64,000 bases of DNA from Annona cherimola. Taxonomy: Eukaryota; Streptophyta; Magnoliopsida; Magnoliales; Annonaceae. Each line of letters begins with the position of its first letter. Within the stretch, counting starts at the first letter, position 1. Below the pieces are notes generated by a model, which saw only the letters and a list, made by a program, of their open reading frames with translations, did not search any database and had not been told where the DNA came from. The translations under genes and the position numbers were made by a program. The DNA lies in the NCBI GenBank assembly GCA_030490835.1, contig CM059973.1, positions 47,744,008-47,808,007 on the forward strand, in the 5' to 3' direction. This document shows positions 49,481 through 62,787 of the stretch, piece after piece.

Positions 49481-49545
49481 ATGGAATTAATGGGTTATGA
49501 AAATTAATGGTTGACGGAGATTATGGAATTAATAGGTTATGAAAA
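49479..49545. other. Patchwork filler at the element B deletion joint
   Basis: Between gag and the 3' LTR fragment the sequence alternates: an LTR piece (atggaattaatgggttat), a gag piece (aatggttgacggagatta, also at 49448-49465), then the LTR piece again, which continues as LTR. This looks like template switching during break repair or reverse transcription. Confidence 0.75.
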
Positions 49546-52500
49546 TTCTTGATGAAATGAGAATTATGATTTATTTATCATATTTCAATTTCAACCGTTA
49601 ACTTTAAACGACTATAATGGGAGCTAGGAAACTCGGATTGAGATGAAATTTGAAACGGTTGAACGAAATTATGAGATGTTTATTTTGAATGGCTTGGATT
49701 AATCATAAAATTTTAGAAAAATACCTGCATTGAAAAAGGTGAGCATGGTTGACTAATGCTCCATATGAGTACAATGCATTTAATGCTAGAGTACCAAGCA
49801 TAAATGCATGATGTGAATGGGATTAGAGGTGGCAATTGCAGGCCATTTCTAGGGAATTTTGTGCAATTATTTGAAATTCAAAAATGTGAGAATTATCCAT
49901 CCATTGAATGCATATGATAATGGAGCTACAAAAGGCAAAACCTAGTCTAGAGGAAGTGGCAACATGGGACGTCCAAGTGGCTGTTTTGATGCATATTTTT
50001 GATTTTTAAAATTTTAAAATATACATATAAATTGCTGGGATGCAAGTACATGAGATGTTCATTCAATTATAAAGATTTACAGCAATAAAAAAAATTGGAA
50101 AAGGCAGATACATGCAGCTGAAACGTGGACAACATATGGGGATGGAAAATGTGGTTTGAAATGCTAAGTTGCTGCAGTTTTTGTTAAATTTATTTACACC
50201 AAATTAATACATGAATTAATGGGTAATTAAGTGTACAATTTACCCTTAAATTAGGGTTCAAAAAAAATGAAAAATGAATGGAAAATCTGGACAGCTGGAC
50301 GTGATTGGGGGATAGCTTTGGATGGCCATGGATTAAATCAGTTTTTGACTTTTGAGAAATGGTGAAAATGCATTTTTATGTGGCTGAAATTGTGACAGCA
50401 CTACAAGGGTGATATGCATGCATTTATGTGTGTGAAAAATGCCTTGCAAGTGGGCCCCACAGCTGGAAAAATTCCAGCAACTACAAAACCCATGCACGTT
50501 GAATTGAGAAGGGATTTTTGGGAAATTGCCTAAGTGCTGAAAACGTCCCATATAACAGCAGCAGCTCATGTCCATATTTTCCAGAAAGAAGAAGAAGAAA
50601 AGCAAGGAAATAAAAAAGGAGGAATTGAGGAGAAAAGCAACTCAAAGGATTAGGGTTTGGGTTAGCTCAAAACCAAGTAAGTATGTGTTTGGTTTTAAGT
50701 TGTGTAACTTGAGTTTTAAACTCAAAAACTTGAAAATGGACGGGATGCTCCAAGGATCTGTAAAATGGTGATTTAACATGCTTTTGTATTAATATTGAAT
50801 GGATATTAGGTTTTATGTATGAATTTACAAGTTTAAGTTGATGAAAGTGAAGTTATGCATGTGTATTGAGTAGAAAATCCAAGTTGGTAAACCCTAAATC
50901 TCCAAGACAAGTTGCTGTTTTGGTTTGATGGTGTGATTAGGTTATGAATCATGTATTCATGAAAAATATATGATGGTTTATGCTTAAATGATGAATTTTT
51001 GAAGTTATGAAATGCAAAGTGATGATTTTGACCTAATTTCTATGTGTATATGCTAAAAATGCTATGAAAATGGGTTTGCATGTTTTATACTTGTTATGTA
51101 GGGTAAAATACCCTAGGTTTAAGGTATAATGGATGCCCAAAAATATTTGGGAAAATAAACCCTAAAACTGATTTTTATAGATTTTATGAAAGAATGTCAA
51201 ATCGATGTGAAACGGGACTCAAAACGTGTAGGTAACTTGCTGTTTTAAGAAATGATAATGCATGGATGTTATATCTGTGTTTAATCCCTAAATATGGATT
51301 AGGAAAAATGTATTTATTTGCTGGAATTTCTGAATTATATGACTGCATAGGGTTATGTGTCAAAAGACACGTAAAACGGATGAAAAACGGGTTCCAAACT
51401 TGCTGTTTTGGAAACCTAGGGTGAATGGATTTAAATCCCATGAAAATACCCTAAATGCAATGGGAATTAAGTTTAATTAACCCGCTTAAATATGGATTAA
51501 ATTTCTGAGTTAGCAAATTTTATGAAATGCATTATGTATATGTGGTAAATGGGCTTATGTGAAGGGATAAAGGTGACTAGTTGATGAATGACCTATGAAA
51601 AATGATTTGTGCAAAAATGCATGAAAATAAGATTAATTTCATGATTATACATCTGTTTTGAGTGTATGATAATTTATTTCAAATTTTGAAATTTGGTTAA
51701 TGAAGCCTAAGGCAATAACATGTGCTAAAGCAAGCACCGATGTGTGTATTATGGAAAAAGAATGGAAAAATGGATAAATGGAAAAAGTGAGGTTAATGAA
51801 CCTATGTATAATGATTATTAAATGAATTTTGTGTGATTGAAATGAATACCCTAATAGTGGGGTTACATATATACGTTATGTTATTTGTTAGCCAATGAAA
51901 TGTGCAAAATGAGCTATATGTGTGTATAATGACTTGTGAAGTCAATAAATGATGTATGTATATGGAATGAGTTTGAAAACTAAACGAAATACGAGAAAAA
52001 GAAATATATGAAAAAAAAATATTATTCTCATGTAGGCAAAGGCAACGAGAAAGAAGAAGTGGAAAGCTAAGAAGCACAAGTATGCAAGCAAATTTTCTAA
52101 AGGATTTTTACTTTTCTAAATTTTTTTCATAAATGCAATTTTTGCTTTAACTTGTTTGATGAAACTATGAAAATTGTTTCTAATGTGTTTAAGGATGGCC
52201 ATCCCTTAGCAAAATGTTGTTGAAATGATGTTTTATTTTAAATGCAATATTATGAATTCTTTCTTTGATAAATGCTAAGGAAAAATGATGTGATTCTATG
52301 TTTCTGATTGAAAAATCATGCTTGCATGTTAAAGATGGATTTATGCAAAAGTTCATATGCACAGGTTACTAGGTCCACTTGAAGGGTATAAGCGGACCGA
52401 TTGTCCCCCCTTGGTGTGGCCAAGTCGCTTGAAACAGGCCTAAGGCCAGCGGCGCCCTCTCTGAAAAGGGAGTTAACGTGTCGGATGTTGCCTGGCTAGC

Positions 52501-53145
52501 TTCCATCCTAAGGGAGAAATGGTATATGTGTTCATATTTTCATATGGAATTATGCATATGGGACCCGTGATGGTACGGGATTTCATGATTTTAAGATATA
52601 CCTTTAGACAAGGTATAAATTGCTTTCCAATATGATTTTAAGCAAAATGTTGCCTGAAATGATTTGCCTGTAAAATGCAAATAGTTTGCTTATTAAGTTT
52701 CGACTTACGATTTTGTTTTCCAAACCCAAAGACAGGTGAAGGACAGGTCATGGCAAAGGAGCAAGTGTCGGTTTAAGGAATCAATGGAAAAACTTTGAAT
52801 TTTTATGTTATAGAACTTATGTGGGAAGAATGTAAACTTAAATTTTATATGGCGTTTGATGACTGTGATGTATATATGTCATGACATCTGATTTAAGCAC
52901 TTGTTGAAATGTTGATCGAACAGCATATTTGGATGTAATGAATGGATCGAAATGACTTAGATATGTTTGAGATTGAAATTATGAGAACTTGAATTGTTAT
53001 GTGGACTTCTATATGATCATAATTAATAGGATAAATATCCGATAACACCCGCCGTGTGACAGGGCAACAATCCTGATCACGTTTACCAATCAATACGATC
53101 CCCTGGTAAGGCTCAGGTTTTGACGCTCGGGTTTGGGGTGCCACA
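49482..53145 (+). repeat. Element B 3' LTR, 5'-truncated
   Basis: It corresponds to 35166 onward of B's 5' LTR, so about 370 bp are missing. The TATA box has changed to ctacaaaa (50481-50488). The site homologous to C's insertion (gtgctgaaaacgtccc near 50534) is empty, which confirms C's boundaries. Confidence 0.88.
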
Positions 53146-53302
53146 GTACGAACTTTTCGCCAATGTATACTCACTGCCCAAAGTCGGCAAAAGAGTTACA
53201 CAGATTACAAGAGAACAGATTTGAACATCTAAGCTGGCAAACATGTGTTTATCAAGGTCACGCCATTCAAGGGAGTTACCAGGTTTGGGAAAAGGGGAAA
53301 GC
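53146..53302 (+). pseudogene. Element A pol: integrase middle fragment between B and D
   Basis: A 157-bp piece of A lies between the two insertions. After the duplicated GTACG it continues the integrase frame with RQCILTAQSRQKSY and KHVFIKVTPFKGV, ending at the TSD AAAGC (53298-53302). One TAA at 53230-53232 interrupts it. The frame resumes at 58541. Confidence 0.88.
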
Positions 53303-56300
53303 TGTGGCGCCCCGAACCGAGGCGTCTACTGGCCTTACTCCGGGATCTTGTCGATTGGTAAGTGTGAATCAAGATTGTTGCCCTGATCACGCGGCGGGTA
53401 CTTAATTCAATCTCGTCCAATTTTTTTTTTCTTTCATCACATAAAGACACATACTAATCATCAAATCTTAATTATCATTGATAACATTCATACTTGTTTT
53501 TGTACAATACAGGTTATTTTAACCTGATCATTTCGTACATACATAAATCAATCATATCATATACAGATCAACATATCATAAAATTTTCTTCATACCTTCT
53601 TTTTCCTTTTCTTCTTGGCCTGTGTTGTACCTGTCTATGGTTTGAAAAGCAAAACGTGAGTCGAAACTCAGTAAGCAAGCGTTTTTTTTCATTTAAATGC
53701 ATTTCTCTTGTTCAATAGTAGACACTTATCAAGTGATCTACTATCAACCAGTGGAAACCTTTTCATAAAAAATTTCGTAAAACATATGCTTGCAAACTTA
53801 ACATGTAAACCTTTTTTTCACGAACATAAAACGTTTTTCATAAAACTTTCTTTCTCCAAGGACATTCTCATGTCCTTAAAACATTTTTCATAAAACCTTT
53901 GTAAAACAAGCATATGCATCATGCATAACGTTTCTGTCAGTCTGGTAGGTGACACTTACCAAGTGATCACCCTTTCCTCCTTAGGAGAGAAACCATCTCT
54001 ATTGATAACTCGCAAGCCAGGCAGTTATCCTTGTTCTTCTCCCATTTCAGGGAGGGCGCCACCGGCATTTTGCCTTTTAAAGCGACTTGGCCTATGTAAA
54101 GGGGGCCCATCTTGCAACCGCGTCCGGTCTGCATGTCCTCTACAGTAAACCTAGTACATAGCTCATGTGCACATTCTTCACGTTCATATGCTAGCATGCT
54201 TTTTATAAAACCCCACAGACCTTAGTCTGTGTCTTTTTCCTTTTCAAAATCTGATGCTAGCATAACCTTTCAAAATAGTACAGACCTCGGCCTGTATTTC
54301 TATCTCTAACTCGATAACTCGGCATAGCCCAAGTTAACAAGTTAATAAAAATATTTTGTAAGGATGACCAACCTTAAATAATTTTAAAAACATTTAAATG
54401 GCACATTCTTAAAAAATTTGAAAAATTTGAGAAATAATAAATTTGAAACATTGCTAAAAAATGTTTATAAATCATTTTTGATCGGTAAAACAATTTTGAA
54501 AAAACATTTTAATATTTGGAAATCAAAGACTTTGGAAACATTTTTCTTCTCATTTCTAAATTTTTCATGAACAAAGGATATACTAATGCATAATTTATTT
54601 ATATATATATATCATATTCTTTGTCCACATAACACTTAAGTTTCTTCTATACGAAGATACGCTTGTATGATCCTTTGGTCATTTAAAAGAAATCTTCATT
54701 TAAATTGGTTATTGGTTGGCCTTCCTTAAATCCGTTTCAAAATATTTTAATAAATCATTTTAAATTCATTTGATAAAACAAAATACTATTTTGGAAATCA
54801 AAACTTTTCCTTTTCCATTATAATGCAACCATTTCCATCTTTCTCTTCATTTATAAGGATTTGCTTATGATAAAGCAATTCCCACATACTTCAACATTTC
54901 TTCTTACTTCCATATGAATTTGCTTATAATAAAGCAAATTTAACATATTCCATAGTTGCACTATATAAAAATCATTTTCAAAAGTTTGCTTGCTTACCTT
55001 TGCTTTGCTTTAATCCGACTCCTTTATCCTTTCCTTTCCTTTTCCTATACAAGTGAAAAGGATATACATACTTTATCATGCATATTTTATATTTATTTAT
55101 GACCTTATTTTCCACCATAATTTTTTTATAGAGGTTATCCTTAAAAATGCGTGATCATCATTTTCTTATATGGATTTTTATCCATAAATCCTAAAAAATT
55201 CAATCCATATATCCACATAAAATATAAAAATAAATCTAAAATTTTCTCCAAAATCACGCTGTTTACTGTAGCAAATCACTGTAGCATATACAGTTCATCC
55301 GAGGTTACTGTTCATAGAGACGTGGTTACTGTTCATGGGTTCCAAAATTTGATATTTTTTCCAAAAATAAAAAATACCATGACATACCTTATGCCTAGTA
55401 TATCATTGGATATTTCATACATTTTGAATTTATCATCATTTACTTAGCCAAAAAAATCATTTTCTCCATATACTAAAAATCAACATAAATTCACTTAAGC
55501 ATAATCCTTAATTCCAAAAATCATGAAATTAATATATCATTATTCCAACATCATATTTATCATAATAATACATCCCAAATCATCATTTATCAATTTTGGA
55601 GCATTATTTTCATATATCATATGCTATCTTCCCAAATACCCTATCTTCGCTCCAAATTTTTGATGTTTTGGCATAATTCCATTTAAACATTATATCTATA
55701 CTTATTTTCTCATGCTTGGGAATTATCTAAGCATGGTTTTACCCTACTTAACATCCAAAACAAGTTTGGGAAGAATCCCCTTACCTGAAGTAGAAAAACT
55801 CCCCTTCTACTTGGCCCTTCTCTCTCAAATCTTCTCTCCTTCTTTCTTTCAAGGCCAAAACGTGTTTTGGATGGCTTGGGAACTTGGAATGGCTCAAGTG
55901 GAGCTGGGATTGTGCCTTTGGACGTTCACCCCATGCCCCTATTTATACTTTTTTGATTTTTCATTAAATTGCAATTTACCCCCTTGCTTGAGGTGTAAAT
56001 TTGCAAATGTGTTTTTTTCTAATTTCCAAAAGGTGCCTTGAGCCAAGAGCAGCCACCCTAGGCCTGCTACAGCAGCCCTATTGCAGCCCTTTTTTTATCC
56101 TATTTTTTTTAATTTTAAAATTAATTATTTTTAAGCAACTTAATCTCAACCCTTGATTAATGATAAAATTGATTTGTGACCATTGGATCATGACCCCAAA
56201 AGTCAGCAACCCCCTTGCACGTCCCTGCCATGCTGCATTTGCGTTTAATTTTTTTTTTTTAATTATTTACTTTATTAAAAAGTCAAAGTATATTTAATAA

Positions 56301-58535
56301 AAAGTTAAGTTACTTTTTCAACATCTATTTGACACTTCATCTTGGCCATTAATTTGTGAGTTTCATCACATCTTATACCATTCATCATGTTCATCATGTA
56401 TTTTTAACCATCCATAAAAAATTTCATCTAATTCCGACACCCGGATTGCAATTTATGAATTTTTTTCTATTTTTCCACAAAAATCCAAATTTGGATTAGA
56501 ATATCCAAAAGAATTTCTATTTTGTCATGTAGTGATTAATTCTCCTTTTGACTTTTTGTGATTAGGTTAATCAAGTGATTAATGTTGGAAACAATATTTA
56601 AAACAATAAAAATTGACCAAATCTTGAGTTTCGATGATTAACAAGAACTAATTTGAGTATATAAAAGGTACTAATGTGTTTGATAAATGTTTAAGGAAAG
56701 CAAAGAGGTCAAGTCGATCTTCAAGTCGACTTGGACTTCGACTTGGGTGAAGTCGATCCCAAAGTCGACTCAAATATCGACTTGAGAATGAATCCCAAAA
56801 ATGCAACAGGTGAAGTCGCAGGTCAAGTCGACTCCACTTGCGACTTGGGAAGTCAAGTCGCAGACGAAGTCGACTCCAGCATCGACTTCAAACAAAAGAA
56901 AATGTCCAGCGTTGATTTTGGGGGCACGAAGCTGCCCAAGTCGCAAACGAAGTCGACTCCAGGTGCGACTTGGGTCAAGTCGCAGACAAGGTCGACTCCA
57001 ACTTCGACTTGAGGATTTTAGACTTGAAGATTGAAGTTTCAAGTTTATTCCAAGGATCATATTGAACTTGTTCAAACCCAAATGAGATGAAAAGTTCATT
57101 CACAAGGAAACAAATTAAGATTCTTGAAGATCAAAGCTAAGATTCATATTCAATGTTCAAATCAAGTCTATCAAGCCAAGGCAAATGTTCAAGCTTATTC
57201 AAATAAGGCAACACCCAAGTTATGGAGACCAAGTGAGTCCAAGACTAAGCGAGGAACAAGCATATATCATGCAAGGACTCTAACAGCTCAAAAGCTTTGC
57301 AAGGATCAAGCCGAATCTTGAAGAACAAAGCATCTTCAGCAAAACCCGAGCCAAGTCGCAGGCTAAGTCGACTTCAGATTCGACTTGAGTCGAAGTCTGA
57401 AACCAAGTCGACTAAAACTCAGACTTGGGAAATTGGAGGAACTGGAGTCGCAGACGAAGTCGACTCCAGATGCGACTTGGGTTGCCAAGTCGCAAGCCAA
57501 GTCGACTCCATCTTCGACTTGGGTATAACGTTCAAATTTTCGAACGTTGGAGTTCATTTATTGCACGCCAACTACTTCTACAACGTTCATATTTTCCTCA
57601 ATCTATAAAAGGACATTCAAATGAACGTGAGAAGAACAAGAGACACTACTCTAAAGATAAAAGAAAGAAAAGAAGTGCAAGAAAGACTTTCAAATATCTT
57701 TTCTCCATATTTGAGTGTTTCAAAGGAAGAAAGAGCTTCAAACTGCAAGTTGCTTCAACAATCATCATTCAAGCTATTTCTGATTTCTTCCTCGAGCTCA
57801 AAACTGCCTACACAAATCTGTAAAGTGTAGTTTTTATTCATTTCTTTATTTGGTTGTATAAATCTTGATTTAGCTTGAGTAGCTAAGATCAAGTGTATGC
57901 AAAGTAGGGTGTGATTGGAGTGAGACTCATCACCTACTTGTGCAAGTGATTGTATATGCCCCCTAGAGCTTTGAATCTAGAAGAGAGCAAGTGGCTCTAG
58001 TTGTGTATGCCCCCTAGAGCTTTGAATCTAGAAGAGAGCGGTGACTCTAAGTGTATTCTTGGAATACATAGTGGAACCCAAGTCACAACGGAGTGTGAGC
58101 TTGGAAGAGTGGAGTAGGGAAGGTTTGCCCGAACCACTATAAATCTTGTGTTCTACTTATTTTTACTGCTTTATCTTATTTGCTCTCCATTCGCTTAAAA
58201 AGGGGATTAACTTTTTCAAGGGGTTAAGATTTTTAAGTTTACAAAAGAAATTTTAAAGAACCCAATTCACCCCTCCCCTCTTGGGTTAGGCCATCAACTC
58301 GGGACCAACAATTAACTCTTAATCTCATATCTTAATCCACAATTACTATGCACGTTTACTATTCACGTGCACTATTCACGTGCGTCACATTCTTAATTGC
58401 ATTATTTTAACCTCTAGTACACATTTGTAAAATATAACATATTTCATAAATTTTATTTATCATAAAATCAGTACAAGGATCTAGGGTTTACAACCCTAGG
58501 TTTACATGTGCTATTCTAGGATTGCGGGTTTCACA
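53303..58535 (-). mobile_element. Gypsy-type solo LTR D, inverted, about 3.5 kb
   Basis: TSD AAAGC (53298-53302, 58536-58540). In minus sense it starts TGTGAAACCCGC at 58535 and ends GGCGCCACA at 53303, like A's LTRs, but its sequence is well diverged from both A and B. It keeps the GC-rich block (about 53935-54150) and the gtttcgactc block near 53662. No primer site or genes adjoin it. It holds S5. The frame 55712-56041 has no recognisable domain. Confidence 0.88.
56583..58310 (+). mobile_element. Diverged copia-family solo LTR S5
   Basis: 1728 bp, TGTTGGAAAC to GGGACCAACA, TSD ATTAA (56578-56582, 58311-58315). It is a separate subfamily of the S1-S3/C LTR: ten GTCGAC modules (56710-57020, 57350-57530), ataaaaggacattcaa as the TATA region near 57606, and its own 51-bp duplication at 57955-58054. 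Confidence 0.9.
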
Positions 58536-58540
58536 AAAGC

Positions 58541-58904
58541 TGAATCCCAGGTATATTGGACCATTTAAGCTTTTGGAGAAAATTGGGAAATTGACATATT
58601 GGATAGCCTTTCCCCCTGCGTTAGCCCTAGTTCACGATGTATTTCATATTTCAATGCTGAGGAAATATGTTCCGGACCTGACCCATGTATTAGTGGCTGA
58701 AAATCTACCGATTCAAGATTATCTGAATTACGAAGAAAGGCCAGTTAGGATCTTGGATCAAAAGGTACAAAAGCTTCGGAATCGGAAAATCAAGTACGTG
58801 AAAGTACAATGGAAGTACAATGGAACCGGTATTCCGAAAATGAAGTCACTTGGGAGTTAAAAGAAGAAGTGGAACGGAAATACCCCCGGTTGTTTAAAGG
58901 ATAG
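58541..58904 (+). pseudogene. Element A pol: integrase C-terminus and chromodomain
   Basis: LNPRYIGPFKLLEKIG is the gypsy integrase C-terminal motif. VFHISMLRKYVPD and a chromodomain follow, starting near RILDQKVQKLRNRKI. An 11-bp tandem duplication (58802-58823) shifts the frame in mid-chromodomain; beyond it the other frame gives TWELKEEVERKYP and a TAG at 58902. Chromodomains direct integration to particular chromatin marks. The presence of one places A among chromoviruses. Confidence 0.88.
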
Positions 58905-58930
58905 ACGGTTTCGGAACGAAACCTGTTATA

Positions 58931-58941
58931 ACGGGGGAGGA
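58931..58941 (+). other. Polypurine tract of element A
   Basis: ACGGGGGAGGA lies directly before the 3' LTR start at 58943 and primes plus-strand synthesis. Confidence 0.85.
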
Positions 58942-58942
58942 T

Positions 58943-61900
58943 TGTGAAACCCAACCAAGGTAGGACCCAAATGTATGCATTGAACATTCACATGTGATTA
59001 TATGTGTAATTATTGAATTTTGAATGATTTATGTGATTTTGCTAATTATTGCAATTAAGGTTAAGAATTAGCAATGATGACTTGAGTAATCATTTTGAGT
59101 TAATATGGGACAATGGGATTAGAGTAAATTTTTGATGATTGAAATATGCAAATGTATCATGGATAACTATTTTAAATTATTTAATATGAATTATGAGGAT
59201 TTAAATGGTAATTGACAAGTTAAGTGGAAAAACACTAGAAAATTCATAACTCAACGCCTGTAATGCAGATTCAAGTGAAATTTGAGATGGAAGTTGATAA
59301 TGTTTGTCTTGGTATTATGGAATTATTGGATTATGAAAATTCTTGATGAAATTAGTGAGATTAACATTTTGGAAGGTTTATATTACGCATATTATGATGG
59401 AAAAATACCTGAATTGGGAAAGGTGAGTATAGTTGACTTTTGCACCTCAAAGATACCATGCATTAAATGCTAGATTACAAGGAATTAATGCAAGTTTTTA
59501 ATGGAAAATAGGTGTACAATGCAGCTCATTTTAAGGGTATTTTATGCATTACTATAAAATGCAAAAATCTAAACAATATCCCAGAAAAGGACGTCCACAT
59601 TAAGGGGCTAGAAAATGCTCAAAGTGAGCATAGGTTATGTGGCAATGTAGGGACGTCCAAGGGCTGTTGCTGGTGATTTTTTTAATTTTTTAATTTTTAA
59701 ATAATGCACATACATAGATGACATGTAGGGACATTGGAATGTGCATTTATTCATGTGAAAATCCCTGAAAAAAATTATGAATGGCAGTTGCATTGAAGGA
59801 TGAGAACGTGGACAACATAGGCATGAGTATGGACGTGCATTGATGTGCTGTTGCTGCCATTTTTGCTAATTTTTTATGCCAAATTAATGATTAAATTAAA
59901 TTTTAATTAGGTGTATAATTTACCCTCAAATTAAAGTAATTAAAAATGGAAAAAAAATTTGGAAAATGGACAGCAGCAAGGACGTGATTAAGTGGACAGA
60001 TGTATGGTTATGATATTGAGCAGATTTTGGCTTTAAGAAAAATAGTAAAAATTAATTTACTTGGATGTAAATTGTACAGAACATCTAGGGGGATAAATAC
60101 AAATTTATGGCTATGGAAAATCAGCCCTAAGTGGGGCCCACAGCTGGAGCAAATCCAGCTCTATAAAAGGGGGCATGTCCATATGAGATGAAGCTCGGAA
60201 TTTTTTTTTCAAAGTGCTCAAGCCATTCTCCCCCAAGGCAGCAACTCACGTTCCACCCTAGGGACAGCAAGGAGGAAGAAAAAAGAAGGAAAAAGAATGA
60301 GAAAAAGGAAGAGAAAGATTGCTCAAGTGTTTAGGGTTTTATTTTCATCAAACAAGTAAGTAGAAGTGATGCTTTGAGCTTTTGATTTTAAGTGTTAAAC
60401 TACAAGATTTTTGATATGAAATTGATGCTTAAAGACTCCTTAAATGATGATTCAACATTCCCTTTGATTAAATATTTGATGGGTATTAAGTTATATGAAT
60501 GAATTCTAATGATTTGTGTGGTGGAAATGAACATTAGAATGGGTTATGAGTTGAAAACTCAACTTGATAAAACCCAAATTTAAATGACAAGTTGCCGTAT
60601 TGGATGAATGTTATGTTTAGGTTATGAAAAATATTTTAATGAATTATTTATTTGGATTTAAGCTTAAGATGTGAATTTTAGAAAGAATGGAATGCAAAGT
60701 GACCTATATGACCCGATTTCTTCATCTTGATGCTAAAAATGGTATGAAAATGGGATTGCATGATTTATAAAATTTATGTAGGATAAAATACCCTAGGTTT
60801 AGGTTACTATTTACGACCAAAAGGATTTTGGAAGATAAACCCCAAATCTGATTTTATGAATTTTATGAAACGATGTCCAAATGAGGAGAAAACGGTAACT
60901 GAAATGGTGAAGTAAGTTGCTGTTTTGAGAAATTATTATTTATGAATGATAAATATGTGTTAATACCCTAGATTTTTATTAGTAAAGGTTGGATTCATTG
61001 CTGAAAATTCGGAATTATAAAACTATTTAGGGTTAAGTGTCAAAAGACATGTTAAACGTGTGAAAAATGGGTTTCAAAGTTGCTGTTTTGGAAACTTATG
61101 ATTAGTGGATTTAAATTCCATAAAAATAACCTAAATAAAGTTATAATTGAGTATAATTATCATGCTGAATTAGAGACTAAGTTTCTGATTTGGAAAATGT
61201 TATGAAATGCATTATATATGTGTTGCCAAATGGGCATATGTGAAGGAATAGATATGCATAGGTGATAAATGAATTATGTAAATTGATTTTGTGCAAAAAT
61301 GCATGAAAATATGGTGAATTTCATGATTATATATATATTTTTATTTTCATGATATTAATTTCGAACTTTGGAATTAATTAATGAGGTTTAAGGCGACAAC
61401 GTGTGCTTAAAATGAGCACCGATGTGTAAATTTTGGAAAATAAGTGAAAAATGGTGTATAGAAGGTAATAAACCTTTAAATAATAATGAATGGATTATTA
61501 TTGTGTGATTAAATAGTTACCCTGATTATGGGATGGAATATGTTATGTAATAGCCAATGAAATATGAAAATATGTGCTATTTATGCATAATGACTTGAGA
61601 AGTCAAATGAATGATGTATGTAAATGAAAATGGGTTGGAAAACTAAGTGGAATGCAAGCAAAAGAAATATATGAAATATTAAATTATTTTCATGTAGGCA
61701 AGGGCAAAGAAAAAGCAGACTCGGAAAGCTAAGGAAATGCAGGTAAGCAAGCAAATTTTCTAAATGACTTTTGTTTTCTAAATTGTTTACATAAATGAAA
61801 ATTTTGCTCTAACTTGTTTTGATGAAATTGTGGAAATTATTTCTAATGTATTTAGGGATGATCATTCCTTAGTTAAATATGTGTTGAAATGATGTTTTTA

Positions 61901-62787
61901 TTTCAATGTGATATTATGAAATTTCTTGTGTTAAATGTTATGAAAAATGATATGATTCCAAGTTTCTGAATGAAAAATCATGCTAGCATGTTAAAGACGG
62001 TTTTATGAAAGTCATGTGCACAAAGTACTAGGTCCGCCTGAAAGGTATAAGCGGACCGATTGTCCCCATTTGGTGTGGCCAAGTCACTAAGATAGGCCCA
62101 AGGCCGGCGGCGCCTTCTCTGAAATGGGAGATGACAAGGACGGATGGTTGCCTAGCTAGCTTCCATCCTATGAAGGACATGATCATGGTTTTATATTGCA
62201 TTATGCATGTCGTGCCCGTGATGGGTACAAGAATTCTATTTTCAATATATACCTTTCATAAGGTATAAATTGCTTTCCTAGATATTTTAAATGAAAAACT
62301 GTTGCCTGAAATAATTTTCCTGTGAAATATAAATAGCTTGCTTCTTGAGTTTCGACTCACGTTTTCATTTTCCAAACCGAAAGACAGGTGAAAGAAAGGA
62401 CATGACAAAGGAGCAAGTGCAAGATCATTAAAGCAATGGACAAACATTAGCACTTTTATGTTATGAAAAACTTGTGTGAAATGGATGTAAATTATTTTGA
62501 TGTTTATGTTGATGACTATGATTAATACATGCAGTGACATCTGATTTAGGTGAATGTTGAAATGTCTCTTGAATATCATGCTTTACTATGTAATGAATGG
62601 TTGGAAATGACCTAGTTATGCTTGAGATGAAACTATGAAGAATTAAACTCCTATGAGAACATATTTAATTGGATAAATATCTGTTAAAACCTGCCGTGTG
62701 ATAGGGCTACAATCCTGATCACGTTTACCAATCAATACGATCCTGAGGTAAGGCTCAGGATGTGATGCTCGGGTTTAGGGCGCCACA
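58943..62787 (+). repeat. Element A 3' LTR
   Basis: 3845 bp, TGTGAAACCC to GGCGCCACA. Its TATA box is at 60162-60169, and a GC-rich conserved block at about 62025-62170. It lacks about 115 bp present in the 5' LTR at 9296-9410, lost at or near position 59356. It is uninterrupted, so it serves as the reference for the family. Confidence 0.93.

Larger units (their letters stand above)
34793..53145 (+). mobile_element. Element B: deleted gypsy relative of A
   Basis: The TSD GTACG (34788-34792, 53146-53150) sits in A's integrase. Structure: 5' LTR 34793-47375 (interrupted by C), Met-initiator primer site at 47381-47392, ORF0, and a truncated gag ending near 49480. A deletion joint then leads straight into a 3' LTR lacking its first ~370 bp (49482-53145). 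All of pol, the purine tract and the start of the 3' LTR are missing. Its LTRs form a subfamily distinct from A's. The first bases are TATG where TGTG is expected. Confidence 0.88.
8883..62787 (+). mobile_element. Element A: Ty3/gypsy chromovirus (Tekay/Del-like), full length but heavily interrupted
   Basis: The 5-bp TSD CATAC sits at 8878-8882 and 62788-62792. The 5' LTR (8883-29159) starts TGTGAAACCC. It is followed by a primer site matching initiator-Met tRNA (29165-29176), an extra ORF, gag, and pol in the order protease, reverse transcriptase, RNase H, integrase, chromodomain. A purine tract (58931-58941) and the 3' LTR (58943-62787) complete it. The very long LTRs (3.8-4.0 kb), the Met-initiator primer site and the chromodomain fit the Tekay/Del chromovirus lineage. 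Insertions S1 and T interrupt the 5' LTR; B and D interrupt the integrase. Without these the element is about 13.5 kb. Many stops and at least three frame breaks make it non-functional. Confidence 0.9.

Noticed and set aside
55712..56041. 109-codon frame in LTR D as a host gene
   Set aside because: It lies inside a TSD-bounded LTR and has no domain; composition matches the LTR.
8883..62787. Tandem multi-LTR array produced by unequal recombination (LTR-int-LTR-int-LTR)
   Set aside because: This was my first reading. The GTACG duplication and the pol frame that resumes after 53150 show instead that B was inserted inside A.
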